Assembly: GCF_020711235.1 (NCBI RefSeq) | Contig: NZ_JAJFAV010000020.1 | Coordinates: 46,644 to 110,643, forward strand | Length of the DNA stretch: 64,000 nt | Source: Hymenobacter sp. 15J16-1T3B | Lineage (GTDB): Bacteria; Bacteroidota; Bacteroidia; Cytophagales; Hymenobacteraceae | Direction: 5' to 3' | Shown: positions 1 through 8,564 of the stretch, piece after piece | How the letters are laid out: every line of letters starts with the position of its first letter | Position numbering within the stretch: position 1 is the stretch's first letter | Notes under the pieces: model-generated | What the model was told of the DNA's origin: nothing | What the model saw: the letters and a program-made list of their open reading frames with translations, nothing else | Database searches by the model: none | Program-made: the position numbers and the translations under genes

Positions 1-181
1 CGCCCCGGTGGCCTCGTTCGAGCGGGTGATGCTGCGCACCGGCCCCGCCCGCCACTTCCCCACGCCCGACACGCCCGCCGACCAAGCCTACGATTTGCCC
101 AAAGCGGGGGAGTCAGAGAAGTTGGCGGTATTTTATGTGAAGTCGCTGAAGACGTCGGCGGCGGAGGTGAAAACGCCCTAG
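1..181 (+). CDS. 3' end of an unidentified protein (partial)
   Basis: The frame from base 2 is open to a TAG stop at 179-181 and gives about 59 C-terminal residues, including the stretches ERVMLRTGPARHFPTPDTP and LAVFYVKSLK. The 5' part lies outside the window, so the family cannot be named. Same strand and close spacing to the polysaccharide-degradation genes downstream suggest it belongs to that region. The stop codon is followed within 12 bases by a copy of the 47-bp hairpin repeat. Confidence 0.6.
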   Translation, partial: APVASFERVMLRTGPARHFPTPDTPADQAYDLPKAGESEKLAVFYVKSLKTSAAEVKTP

Positions 182-192
182 AGGCGCCTGGT

Positions 193-240
193 GTGCGCCT
201 CACCCCCCGGCCCCCTCTCCGAAAAAGGAGAGGGGGAGCC
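193..240 (+). repeat. 47-bp hairpin repeat, copy 1 (left arm of the DUF559 element)
   Basis: Begins GTGCGCCTCACCCCCCGG, then a hairpin with arms CCCCCTCTCC and GGAGAGGGGG around a short A-rich loop, ending GAGCC. It is the inverted partner of 745-791, matching over the whole length apart from one extra A in the loop. Confidence 0.9.
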
Positions 241-294
241 ACGGCGGAGCTGGTGGTTTTGTAGCTTGTTGGTTTTCTGATTCTATCCGATTCT

Positions 295-702
295 ATGGAA
301 TCCAACGAGCCTTACCTACCGCAGGACAAAATCTTTACCGCCGACCGGAAGCAGTACGGCAAGCTTGATCTGAAAGGCCGCTCACGCGGGATGCGCCACG
401 AGCCGACGCCGGCCGAGGAACTGCTCTGGCAGCGGCTACGCGGCAATCAGCTTGGAGTGAAGTTCCGCCGCCAGCACAGCATCGATAGGTTCATTGCCGA
501 CTTCGTCTGTCTCCCGCACAAGCTGATAGTCGAGCTAGACGGCGCCGGCCACCTTGAACCCGACCAGGCTGAATATGACAAAGGCCGCTCCGAAATCCTG
601 GCCGAGCTAGGCTACCGCGTCCTCCGCTTTTCCAACGACCAAGCCCTCCACGAAACCGAGCAAGTACTCCAGGCCATCAAGGCCAACTTACCACAAGCAT
701 AA
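295..702 (+). CDS. DUF559 endonuclease-domain protein
   Basis: A 135-residue protein of the DUF559 family, which is Vsr-like with a PD-(D/E)xK fold. The family signature is visible: TPAEELLWQRLRGNQLG at about 39-55, FRRQHSIDRFIADF at 57-70, then VELDGAGH at 79-86. D69, E80 and D82 are the likely metal-site residues. Length is normal for the family. There is no signal peptide, so it is probably cytoplasmic. It stands alone between a truncated upstream gene and a GH2 gene and is framed by inverted hairpin repeats. The biochemical role of DUF559 is not established; nuclease activity is predicted by fold only. Confidence 0.85.
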   Translation: MESNEPYLPQDKIFTADRKQYGKLDLKGRSRGMRHEPTPAEELLWQRLRGNQLGVKFRRQHSIDRFIADFVCLPHKLIVELDGAGHLEPDQAEYDKGRSEILAELGYRVLRFSNDQALHETEQVLQAIKANLPQA

Positions 703-744
703 GCCTCAGCACCCACACCACCCCAAGCCATCAAGAACTCGTCA

Positions 745-791
745 GGCTCCCCCTCTCCTTTTCGGAGAGGGGGCCGGGGGGTGAGGCGCAC
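745..791 (-). repeat. 47-bp hairpin repeat, copy 2 (right arm of the DUF559 element)
   Basis: Inverted copy of 193-240, reading GGCTCCCCCTCTCC, TTTTC loop, then GGAGAGGGGG and a GGTGAGGCGCAC tail. The tail motif GTGAGGCAC is repeated at 792-800 and runs in frame into the following GH2 gene, which starts at 813. Confidence 0.9.
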
Positions 792-812
792 GTGAGGCAC
801 CTCCAGCCCGAT

Positions 813-3626
813 ATGCCCAAACGTTTCCTCCCATACCTCCTCGCCCTGCTGCCCCTGGCCGCCCACGCCCAGCAGACGCAAATTCAGCTGCTCTCCGGCC
901 CCGACAAAGACCACACGGTGAAGTGGAAGTTCCACTGCTCGACCGGCCGCAACGCCGGCAAGTGGACCACCATCCCGGTGCCTTCCAACTGGGAGCTGCA
1001 GGGCTTCGGCAAGTACAACTACGGCCACGCCAAGGACACCGCCCGCGGCAAGGAAGTGGGCCAGTACAAGTACGAGTTCAAGGTGCCCAAAAACTGGGAC
1101 GGCAAGACGGTGAACATCGTCTTCGACGGCGCCATGACCGACACCGAGGTACGCATCAACGGCCAGTCCGCGGGCCCGATGCACCAGGGCTCCTACTACC
1201 GCTTCAAGTACGACATTACCAAGCTGCTCAAGCTCGGCAAAACCAACCTGCTCGAAGCCACCGTCAGCAAGCACTCGGCCAACGAGTCGGTGAATGATGC
1301 CGAACGGCGCGGGGACTTCTGGCTGTTCGGCGGCATCTTCCGCCCGGTGTTCCTGGAGGCCCTGCCCGCCACCCACATCAGCCGAGTGGCAGTGGACGCC
1401 AAGGCCGACGGTAGCCTGCGCGCCGACGTGTACACCCAGGGCAGCGGGGCCGATGAAGTCGTGGGCCAGCTCTACACCCTCGACGGGCAGAAAGCCGGCG
1501 CCGAGTTTAAAGCGGCCGTAGCCGGTGGCGCCGCCACCACCCGCCTGCAAACCGCGCTCAATCAGGCCCGGCTCTGGACGCCCGAAACGCCCAACCTCTA
1601 CCGCGTGGCCTTCACCCTGCGCAAGGGCGGGCAGCCGGTGCACGTCGTCGACAAGCGCATCGGCTTCCGCACCATGGAAGTGCGTGAGCGGGACGGCATG
1701 TACCTCAACGGCGTCAAAGTCAAGTTCAAGGGCGTCAACCGCCACTCGTTCTGGCCCACCTCGGGCCGCGTCACCAGCAAGGCCCTGAGCATTCAGGACG
1801 TGAACCTGATGCGCGAGATGAACATGAACGCGGTCCGGATGTCGCACTACCCGCCCGATGACCACTTCCTGGCCGCCTGCGACTCGCTGGGCCTCATGGT
1901 GCTCGACGAAATAGCCGGCTGGCACGGCAACTACGACACGCCCACCGGCACCAAGCTCACCGAGGAAATGGTGCGCAAGGACGAGAACCACCCCAGCATC
2001 GTGGTGTGGGTGAACGGCAACGAGGGCGGCCACAACTTCGACCTCGACCCGGTGCTCGACCGCATGGACTTGCAAAAGCGCCCTGTCATCCACGCCTGGC
2101 AGGTGTTCCGCGGCACCGATACCCAGCACTACATCAACTACGACTACGGCAACGGCACGCACTTGCAGGGCCACAACGTGGTGTTTCCCACCGAGTTCCT
2201 GCACGGCCTCTACGACGGCGGCCACGGCGCCGGCCTCGAAGACTACTGGGAGCAAATGTGGGCTCACCCCCGCTCGGCCGGAGGCTTCCTCTGGGACTTC
2301 TCCGACGCCGGCGTGGTGCGCACCGACAAGGGCGGCATCCTCGACACCGACGGCAACCACGGCGCCGACGGCATCCTCGGGCCCTACCGCGAAAAGGAGG
2401 GCAGCTTCTTCACCATCAAGGAAGTCTGGAGCCCCGTGTTCTTCGAGCGCCGCGAAATTACCCCGGCCTTTGACGGCACCTTCCGCGTGCAAAACCGCTT
2501 CCACTTCACCGACCTCGCCCAGTGTAAGTTCACCTGGAAGCTGGCCCAACTGCCCGGCCCCGGCAGCAAGGCCGCGCCCGTCACCAAAACCGGCGCCCTC
2601 ACCGCGCCCAGCGTAGCCCCCGGCGGCACCTACGGCACCCTCAAGCTGGCCCTGCCCGCCGACTGGCAGCAGCACGACGTGCTCTACATCACCGCCAACT
2701 ACCCCGACGGCCGCGAAATCTACACCTGGAGCTGGCCCATTGCCCGCCCCAGCGCCGTGGCCCAGCGCCTTATCCGCACCGAAGGCCCCACGGCCGCCAA
2801 GCTCACCGAAACCGACTCGCTCTACAACGTCTCCGCCAACGGCGTGGAGCTGAGCTTCAGCCGCCGCTCGGGCCTGCTGCGCGCCGTGCGCAACGCCAAG
2901 GGCATCATCCCGCTCACCAACGGCCCCGTGCTGGCCGAGGGCGAAACCGCCTTTGAGGGCCTGAGCCAGCGCCAGGACGGCCAGAACGTGGTCATCGAAG
3001 CCAAGTTCGCCAAGCAGAGCCGCTACCAGTCCTTGCAGTGGACGGTGTACCCCTCGGGCTGGGTGCGCCTCACGGCCAAGTACTTCCCCAAAGACTACGA
3101 CTTCGCCCTGGCTGGCCTGAGCTTCAGCTACCCCGAGAAGGAGGTAAAAGGCGCCCAGTGGCGCGGCGACGGGCCCTACCGCGTGTGGAAGGACCGCCTG
3201 AAGGGCACCAACCTAGGTGTGTGGACCAAAGGCTACAACGACACCAGCACCGGCGAAATGGAAGGCACCCGCGGCCCCGAGTACCCCGAGTTCAAGGGCT
3301 ACTACTCCAACTTCTACTGGCTCACCCTGCAGACCACCGGCCAGCCCTTCACCGTAGTCTGCGACCAGGAAGACGTGTACCTGCGCCTGTTCACGCCGCG
3401 CTTCTCGGCCACGCCCTACAACACGGCCCCGGCCTTCCCCAGCGGCCAGCTCTCCTTCATGCACGGCATCACGCCCATCGGCACCAAGTCGCAGAAAGCC
3501 GAGAACATGGGCCCGATGGGCAAAACCAACATGTACTACGACTACGGCAAAGACCCCTCGTACGCCAAGGAAATGACCCTGTACTTCGATTTCTCCGGCC
3601 AGCAGGCGGTGGTAGGTCAGCGGTAG
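813..3626 (+). CDS. Secreted GH2 glycoside hydrolase (beta-galactosidase/beta-glucuronidase type)
   Basis: A 937-residue exported enzyme. ATG at 813 is chosen because it directly precedes a clean signal peptide (MPKRFLPYLLALLPLAAHA). An in-frame GTG at 792 lies in the hairpin-repeat tail. Domain order is GH2 jelly roll (about 25-190), immunoglobulin-like middle domain, then TIM barrel from about 290. The acid/base is the E of WVNGNEGG (about residue 404) and the nucleophile is probably the E of FPTEFLHG (about 461). A long C-terminal beta region follows. GH2 covers several sugar specificities and the exact one cannot be read here; pectin side-chain galactose, arabinose or glucuronate would fit the context. 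Confidence 0.85.
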   Translation: MPKRFLPYLLALLPLAAHAQQTQIQLLSGPDKDHTVKWKFHCSTGRNAGKWTTIPVPSNWELQGFGKYNYGHAKDTARGKEVGQYKYEFKVPKNWDGKTVNIVFDGAMTDTEVRINGQSAGPMHQGSYYRFKYDITKLLKLGKTNLLEATVSKHSANESVNDAERRGDFWLFGGIFRPVFLEALPATHISRVAVDAKADGSLRADVYTQGSGADEVVGQLYTLDGQKAGAEFKAAVAGGAATTRLQTALNQARLWTPETPNLYRVAFTLRKGGQPVHVVDKRIGFRTMEVRERDGMYLNGVKVKFKGVNRHSFWPTSGRVTSKALSIQDVNLMREMNMNAVRMSHYPPDDHFLAACDSLGLMVLDEIAGWHGNYDTPTGTKLTEEMVRKDENHPSIVVWVNGNEGGHNFDLDPVLDRMDLQKRPVIHAWQVFRGTDTQHYINYDYGNGTHLQGHNVVFPTEFLHGLYDGGHGAGLEDYWEQMWAHPRSAGGFLWDFSDAGVVRTDKGGILDTDGNHGADGILGPYREKEGSFFTIKEVWSPVFFERREITPAFDGTFRVQNRFHFTDLAQCKFTWKLAQLPGPGSKAAPVTKTGALTAPSVAPGGTYGTLKLALPADWQQHDVLYITANYPDGREIYTWSWPIARPSAVAQRLIRTEGPTAAKLTETDSLYNVSANGVELSFSRRSGLLRAVRNAKGIIPLTNGPVLAEGETAFEGLSQRQDGQNVVIEAKFAKQSRYQSLQWTVYPSGWVRLTAKYFPKDYDFALAGLSFSYPEKEVKGAQWRGDGPYRVWKDRLKGTNLGVWTKGYNDTSTGEMEGTRGPEYPEFKGYYSNFYWLTLQTTGQPFTVVCDQEDVYLRLFTPRFSATPYNTAPAFPSGQLSFMHGITPIGTKSQKAENMGPMGKTNMYYDYGKDPSYAKEMTLYFDFSGQQAVVGQR

Positions 3627-3710
3627 AAGGTAGAGGTTTTGATATATTAGATAACTTATTGCTTTGTAAGCAGGAGATTAGAATATTTTTCTGCGCGCAA
3701 GCTAATAGCC

Positions 3711-3750
3711 AGAACCAGTATAAGAAGGAATTCTTATACTGGTTCTTTGT
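3711..3750 (+). terminator. Perfect-stem terminator after the GH2 gene
   Basis: A 16-bp perfect stem (3711-3726 with 3731-3746) closed by a GGAA loop and followed by TTTGTTTC. It separates the high-GC GH2 gene from the AT-rich gene at 3778 and may be part of the AT-rich insert. Confidence 0.75.
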
Positions 3751-3777
3751 TTCACCCTTTTACTAGTTCACCAGATT

Positions 3778-5508
3778 ATGGATTTCCATCTGAGCGTTTC
3801 TCTGACTTACAAAGAGGTTTTTGATGATTATGAAGCCTTTGATCTAGCTGATGCCGTATCTCGGATACCATCTAGAGCTGCCCTAGAAGTGCTGGGATAT
3901 GTTATGGCCCAACTGCATACCAAGGAGAGGAGCAGCAAAACGCAGCTAGAAATACTAAGAATGTGGTTGTCGAGAATTCCTGATTCAACAAAAGCAAGGG
4001 TAGAATATGTTATCAATAAAATTAATAAGGAAGCTTCTGGAAGTAAAACTCATTCAGGTGATTTTAATTTTGTCAATAATGTTTCTACATTAAAACTTAT
4101 TCAAGAGGTTTTTAATAACTTTAATAACAATGAAGATGAGGACTTGACACCAGAACAAGAATTGCTTCTCTTTAAATCATATTTGTATGTTTCCCAGAAG
4201 TGGACGGATGAGCAAGCTGATTCTGTCAAAGGTATGAAAGCTGGCAATAAGGAGGAATTTGCTAAATTCTTCCTTAATTTTCATATGCCTTATATTGAGC
4301 ATTTTGAGTTCAAGGATTTTCGTATGCAGATTATTAAAGCTATTTACTTCTTTAGATTTTGCGAATCAAATCCTCAGTTTAAAACTTATTTAGAAATATT
4401 TATTTTAGACAGAGGCTTGAATAGTTGGCAGGAATACTTGGTAAATATATTGAAGGTGTATGTTCGTAAATTTGAACCCCTCAAAACTCCTTCGATTATA
4501 ACTTTTAAAGATGCTGAGGTTGGTATAGTTCCTTGGTTGAAGGAGCTGTCTATTAATGAAAGTGAGTACAGGTCAAATCAGGATTTCCGGGAGCTAAGGG
4601 AAAAGCCAGTTTTTGAGGTTAGGGATAATGAGTTTGTGTTCCTTAATTTAAATTTTCTTATAGACAAAATATATCAAGGGATTCAGTTTGATTTTGCTGC
4701 TTCATTAGTCAAGCACAAAGCGAAATATAATGGTAAGCGGATAAAGGATTATCCTCAATTTAAAAGTATATATGGCGAAGAGTTTTCAGAAAAGCATATG
4801 TTTTATGCTGTAATGAAGTATTGTTTTAGAGATAAAAAGCTTATCAAATTCAGTGGCGAAGAACTTAGGCATCAAATTGATGGTGAGCCTGATTTTTATA
4901 TTAGAGATAAGGCTAAGATATATGTATTTGAGTGCAAGGATGTGACAATTGCTGCAAATGCGAAACAATCTCCTGACGTCAATGTTAAGATTGATGAAGT
5001 ATTCAAAAAACTTGTAAAAAACGAAAAGGGAGCAGATAAAGGTGTTACTCAGTTGGTTAATACTATCAAGAAGATTAGATCAGGTGAGTTTCTCAAAATT
5101 GACGCCGGTGCTCTGAAAAATTCTATCATATATCCTATTATTGTTCATATTGATTTTTCGTTACAAGTTCCTGGTATTAATGTAGTTTTGAACTCTGAAT
5201 TCAGAAGGCAAATAGCTGCTGCTGGACTGTCTATGGATGCAGGCATTAAGAATGTGTCACTCCTGCATCTAGATACGCTTATTAAGTTTCAGGATTTGTT
5301 TAACAGTGGTCAGCTGAAGATAAATAATTGTCTCAATAGTTATTATGAGCTTTCTGTTAACAGAAATCCTTTGTATTCAATAGCTTCGTTAGATAATCAC
5401 CTGCATGATAAGGCTGCCGAAATGAACTATGACTCTCCAAAAATTATGATGGAAGAGCTTGAAAAGGTATTGTCTGAGGTCGGTATCGATGAAGTAGGTG
5501 AGCAATAA
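3778..5508 (+). CDS. AT-rich gene for a PD-(D/E)xK nuclease-like protein of unknown function
   Basis: A 576-residue protein with no signal peptide or membrane segment. It is mostly helical in composition and rich in K, N, I and F. A restriction-nuclease-type active site is visible: E370-P371-D372 (GEPDFYI) followed by E385-C386-K387 (VFECKD) on a predicted strand pair. No helicase or methyltransferase motifs were found and the family is not recognised. Base composition and codon use are strikingly AT-rich against the GC-rich neighbours, and the gene has a terminator on each side, so recent horizontal transfer is likely. A defence or DNA-processing role is possible but is an inference from fold and composition only. 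Confidence 0.7.
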   Translation: MDFHLSVSLTYKEVFDDYEAFDLADAVSRIPSRAALEVLGYVMAQLHTKERSSKTQLEILRMWLSRIPDSTKARVEYVINKINKEASGSKTHSGDFNFVNNVSTLKLIQEVFNNFNNNEDEDLTPEQELLLFKSYLYVSQKWTDEQADSVKGMKAGNKEEFAKFFLNFHMPYIEHFEFKDFRMQIIKAIYFFRFCESNPQFKTYLEIFILDRGLNSWQEYLVNILKVYVRKFEPLKTPSIITFKDAEVGIVPWLKELSINESEYRSNQDFRELREKPVFEVRDNEFVFLNLNFLIDKIYQGIQFDFAASLVKHKAKYNGKRIKDYPQFKSIYGEEFSEKHMFYAVMKYCFRDKKLIKFSGEELRHQIDGEPDFYIRDKAKIYVFECKDVTIAANAKQSPDVNVKIDEVFKKLVKNEKGADKGVTQLVNTIKKIRSGEFLKIDAGALKNSIIYPIIVHIDFSLQVPGINVVLNSEFRRQIAAAGLSMDAGIKNVSLLHLDTLIKFQDLFNSGQLKINNCLNSYYELSVNRNPLYSIASLDNHLHDKAAEMNYDSPKIMMEELEKVLSEVGIDEVGEQ

Positions 5509-5510
5509 AG

Positions 5511-5552
5511 AAAACGCCCTCAAACACTGTTTAAGATGTTTGGGGGCGTTTT
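5511..5552 (+). terminator. Rho-independent terminator after the AT-rich gene
   Basis: Stem AAAACGCCCTCAAACA (5511-5526) pairs with 5537-5552 with one wobble, around a 10-base loop, and ends in TTTT. It begins 2 bases after the stop codon at 5508. Confidence 0.9.
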
Positions 5553-5622
5553 ATCCAAATTGTTGAAGTTGCCGGCAGCACATTGAGTATTCCGCCCCAC
5601 CATGCCCAAATCCTAAAGCTTT

Positions 5623-5640
5623 ATGCTAAGATCGTAGAAT
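5623..5640 (+). promoter_or_regulatory. Shared regulatory motif, copy A (upstream of GH78 at 5774)
   Basis: ATGCTAAGATCGTAGAAT lies 133 bases before the GH78 start and points toward it. It matches copies before the GH78 at 51408, the DUF3826-SusC-SusD operon at 58806 and the pectate lyase at 63464. Likely an activator site; the binding protein is unknown. Confidence 0.5.
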
Positions 5641-5720
5641 GTTGGTGCGGGAAAAATGGTGAACTAGTGGACGCCAAAAGTGCCTAGCACAGCCCCGTGG
5701 CGCCGGCCCGTCCATCGGCC

Positions 5721-5767
5721 GGCTTCCCCGCTGCTTTCGTAGCGGGGGCCGCGGGGTGCGGCTGCCC
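5721..5767 (-). repeat. Diverged hairpin repeat with compensated stem, copy 3
   Basis: Aligns over its full length with the 745-791 copy, but the stem has changed on both sides (TTCCCCGCTGC with GTAGCGGGG) so pairing is kept. Its tail runs in frame to the ATG at 5774, six bases downstream. Confidence 0.65.
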
Positions 5768-5773
5768 GTCCCG

Positions 5774-8560
5774 ATGAACCTGCGCATTATACTTTCTTCG
5801 CTTCTCACCGCCCTGCTGCTGACGGCCTTCCGCGCCGACAAGCCCGCCCCCGTGCAGCTGCTGCGCCTGCGCTGCGAGCTGCTCACCAACCCCGAAGGCA
5901 TCGACGCCACCGCCCCGCGCCTGAGCTGGGAGCTGAGCGGCCCCGCCCGCGGCCTGGAGCAAACCGCCTACCAGGTGCTGGTGGCCTCCACCCCCGAAAA
6001 GCTAGCCGCCGACGAGGGCGACCTGTGGAACTCCGGCCAGGTCACCTCGGCCCAATCGGTGCACGTAGCCTACGCCGGCGCCCCGCTGCGCAGCCGCACC
6101 CACTGCTACTGGAAGGTGCGCACCTGGACCAGCCAGGGCCCCACGGCCTGGAGCCAGCCCGCCCGCTGGAGCATGGGCCTGCTCAACTACCTCGACTGGA
6201 AAGGCCGCTGGATCGGCTTCGACCGCGCCTTTCCCTGGGACGATGAAACCACCCACGCCCGCCTCTCGGCCCGCTACTTCCGCAAGACATTCAAGGCCGA
6301 CAAGCCCATCCGCCAGGCCACGGCCTACATCATCGGGCTGGGCCTGTACGAGCTGCACCTGAACGGGCAGCGGGTAGGGGAGCAGGTGCTGGCCCCCGGC
6401 CCCACCGACTACACCCAGGGCGTGAAGTACAACGCCTACGACGTGACCGGCCTGCTGAAGTCGGGCGCTAACGCCGTGGGCGCCGTGCTCGGCAACGGCC
6501 GCTTCTACGCCATGCGCCAGCACTACAAACCCTACAAGATCAAGACCTTCGGCTACCCCAAGCTGCTCATGCAGGTGGAAGTGACTTACGCCGACGGCTC
6601 GCGCGACGTCATCAAGACCGATGAGAGCTGGCAGGGCACCGCCGACGGCCCCATCCGCACCAACAACGAGTACGACGGCGAGGAGTACGACGCCACCAAG
6701 GAAATGCCCGGCTGGGCCTCGGCCGGCTTCGACGCGAAGAAGTGGCTGCCGGCCGAGCTGGTGCAGGAGCCCGGCGGCGCCTACGAGGCGCAGATGAACG
6801 AGAACATGAAGGTGATGGAAACGCTCCGGCCCGTGGCCATCAAGCCCCTGGCCGGCGGCAAGTACATCCTCGACATGGGCCAGAACCTGGCCGGCTGGCT
6901 GCGCCTGCGCGTGCAGGGCAAAGCCGGCGACAAGGTGACGCTGCGCTTCGCCGAAACCCTGCAGCCCGGCGGCGAGCTGTACGTGCGCAACCTGCGCGAC
7001 GCCCGCGTCACCGACGTGTACACCTTAAAAGGCGGCGCCCGCGAAACCTGGGAGCCCACCTTCGTCTACCACGGCTTCCGCTACGTGGAAATCAGCGGCT
7101 GGCCCGCCGGCGCGGCGCCCACCCTGGCCGATTTCGACGGCCGCGTGGTGTACGACGACATGGCCACCACCGGCGCGCTGACCACCTCCGACGCCACCAT
7201 CAACCAGGTGTACCGCAACGCCTACTGGGGCATCCGCAGCAACTACAAGGGCATGCCCATCGACTGCCCGCAGCGCAACGAGCGGCAGCCCTGGCTCGGC
7301 GACCGGACCACCGGGGCCTACGGCGAGAGTTTCCTCTTCGACAACTCCCGCCTCTACGCCAAGTGGCTGCGCGACATCGAGCAGGCCCAGAAAGCCGACG
7401 GTAGCATCCCCGACGTGGCCCCCGCCTTCTGGCGCTACTACGGCGACAACGTGACCTGGCCCGGCACCTACCTCACCGTGGCCGACATGCTCTACCGCCA
7501 GTACGGCGACCAGCAGGTGCTGGCCCGCCACTACGATTCCATGCGCCGCTGGCTGCTCTACATGGGCCAGAACTACTCCGAAAACGGCCTTGTCACCAAG
7601 GACAAGTACGGCGACTGGTGCGTGCCGCCGGAGTCGAAAGAGCTGATTCACTCCAAAGACCCCGCCCGCAATACCGACGGCGCGCTCATTGCCAGCAGCA
7701 CCTATTATCATATGCTGGACCTCATGCGCGGTTTCGCCGGCACCCTGGGGAAGACCAAGGACGCCGACGAGTACACCCAGCAGATGGCCGCGCTGAAAAC
7801 GGCCTTCAACCAGAAGTTCCTGAACCGGGAAAGCTGCCAGTACTCCAACAACACCGTCACGGCCAACCTGCTGCCCTTGTCCTACGGCATGGTGCCCGCC
7901 GAGGCCGAGGCCAAGGTGTTCCAGAACATCGTCGACAAAATCATGGTCGAAAACCAGGGCCACATCAGCACCGGCGTCATCGGCACGCAGTGGCTGATGC
8001 GCGGCCTCACCCAGCGCGGCCGTCCCGACGTGGCCCTGCGCCTGGCCGCCAACCGTGACTACCCCAGCTGGGGCTACATGGCCGCCAACGGGGCCACCAC
8101 CATCTGGGAGCTGTGGAACGGCAACACCGCCGACCCGGCCATGAACTCCCAGAACCACGTGATGCTGCTCGGCGACCTGCTCATCTGGCAGTACGAAAAC
8201 CTGGCCGGCATCAAATCCGCCCCCGACGCGCCGGGCTTCCAGCGCCTGGAAATGAAGCCCACGCCCACCGCCGGCCTGACTTCGGTTTCGGCCTCCTACC
8301 AATCGGTGCGCGGCCTGATCAAGAGCAGCTGGAAGCAGGATGCCAAGCGCTTCACCTGGAACCTGACGGTGCCGGGCAATACCAAGGCCCTGGTCTACCT
8401 CCCGGCCAAGGACGCGGAGCGGGTGCAGGAAGGCGGCAAGAAAGCCGCCTCCGCGCCGGGCGTGAAGTTTTTGCGCATGGAAGGCGACCGGGCCGTGTTT
8501 GAAGTCGGCTCGGGGGAGTATGCTTTCGTGGTGAAGCAGAACCTAAACGACCAGAAATAG
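5774..8560 (+). CDS. Secreted GH78 alpha-L-rhamnosidase
   Basis: A 928-residue enzyme releasing terminal alpha-L-rhamnose. ATG at 5774 opens a signal peptide (MNLRIILSSLLTALLLTAFRA); the in-frame GTG at 5756 belongs to the repeat. An N-terminal fibronectin-like domain (LRCELLTNPEGIDATAPRLSWEL) is followed by beta-sandwich domains and the (alpha/alpha)6 barrel. The GH78 signature DCPQRNERQPWLGD at about 505 carries the catalytic acid region. The end of the barrel reads NHVMLLGDLLIWQYENLAGI, followed by a C-terminal sandwich. Length is typical for the family. The gene is preceded by regulatory motif A. Confidence 0.93.
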   Translation: MNLRIILSSLLTALLLTAFRADKPAPVQLLRLRCELLTNPEGIDATAPRLSWELSGPARGLEQTAYQVLVASTPEKLAADEGDLWNSGQVTSAQSVHVAYAGAPLRSRTHCYWKVRTWTSQGPTAWSQPARWSMGLLNYLDWKGRWIGFDRAFPWDDETTHARLSARYFRKTFKADKPIRQATAYIIGLGLYELHLNGQRVGEQVLAPGPTDYTQGVKYNAYDVTGLLKSGANAVGAVLGNGRFYAMRQHYKPYKIKTFGYPKLLMQVEVTYADGSRDVIKTDESWQGTADGPIRTNNEYDGEEYDATKEMPGWASAGFDAKKWLPAELVQEPGGAYEAQMNENMKVMETLRPVAIKPLAGGKYILDMGQNLAGWLRLRVQGKAGDKVTLRFAETLQPGGELYVRNLRDARVTDVYTLKGGARETWEPTFVYHGFRYVEISGWPAGAAPTLADFDGRVVYDDMATTGALTTSDATINQVYRNAYWGIRSNYKGMPIDCPQRNERQPWLGDRTTGAYGESFLFDNSRLYAKWLRDIEQAQKADGSIPDVAPAFWRYYGDNVTWPGTYLTVADMLYRQYGDQQVLARHYDSMRRWLLYMGQNYSENGLVTKDKYGDWCVPPESKELIHSKDPARNTDGALIASSTYYHMLDLMRGFAGTLGKTKDADEYTQQMAALKTAFNQKFLNRESCQYSNNTVTANLLPLSYGMVPAEAEAKVFQNIVDKIMVENQGHISTGVIGTQWLMRGLTQRGRPDVALRLAANRDYPSWGYMAANGATTIWELWNGNTADPAMNSQNHVMLLGDLLIWQYENLAGIKSAPDAPGFQRLEMKPTPTAGLTSVSASYQSVRGLIKSSWKQDAKRFTWNLTVPGNTKALVYLPAKDAERVQEGGKKAASAPGVKFLRMEGDRAVFEVGSGEYAFVVKQNLNDQK

Positions 8561-8564
8561 AACG

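Larger units (their letters stand above)
193..791. mobile_element. Putative mobile element: DUF559 gene between inverted hairpin repeats
   Basis: A 599-bp unit made of inverted copies of the hairpin repeat (193-240 and 745-791) enclosing a single nuclease-family gene (295-702). The arms are nearly identical, more alike than most other copies in the window. No clear target-site duplication is seen, although AGGCGCCT (182-189) and AGGCACCT (795-802) lie just outside. The layout resembles RAYT genes framed by REP palindromes. Calling it mobile is an inference from this architecture. Confidence 0.5.

Noticed and set aside
182..802. Target-site duplication around the DUF559 element (AGGCGCCT / AGGCACCT)
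   Set aside because: Only 7 of 8 bases match and similar GC-rich octamers belong to the repeat itself (GTGAGGCGC), so it cannot be told from repeat sequence.
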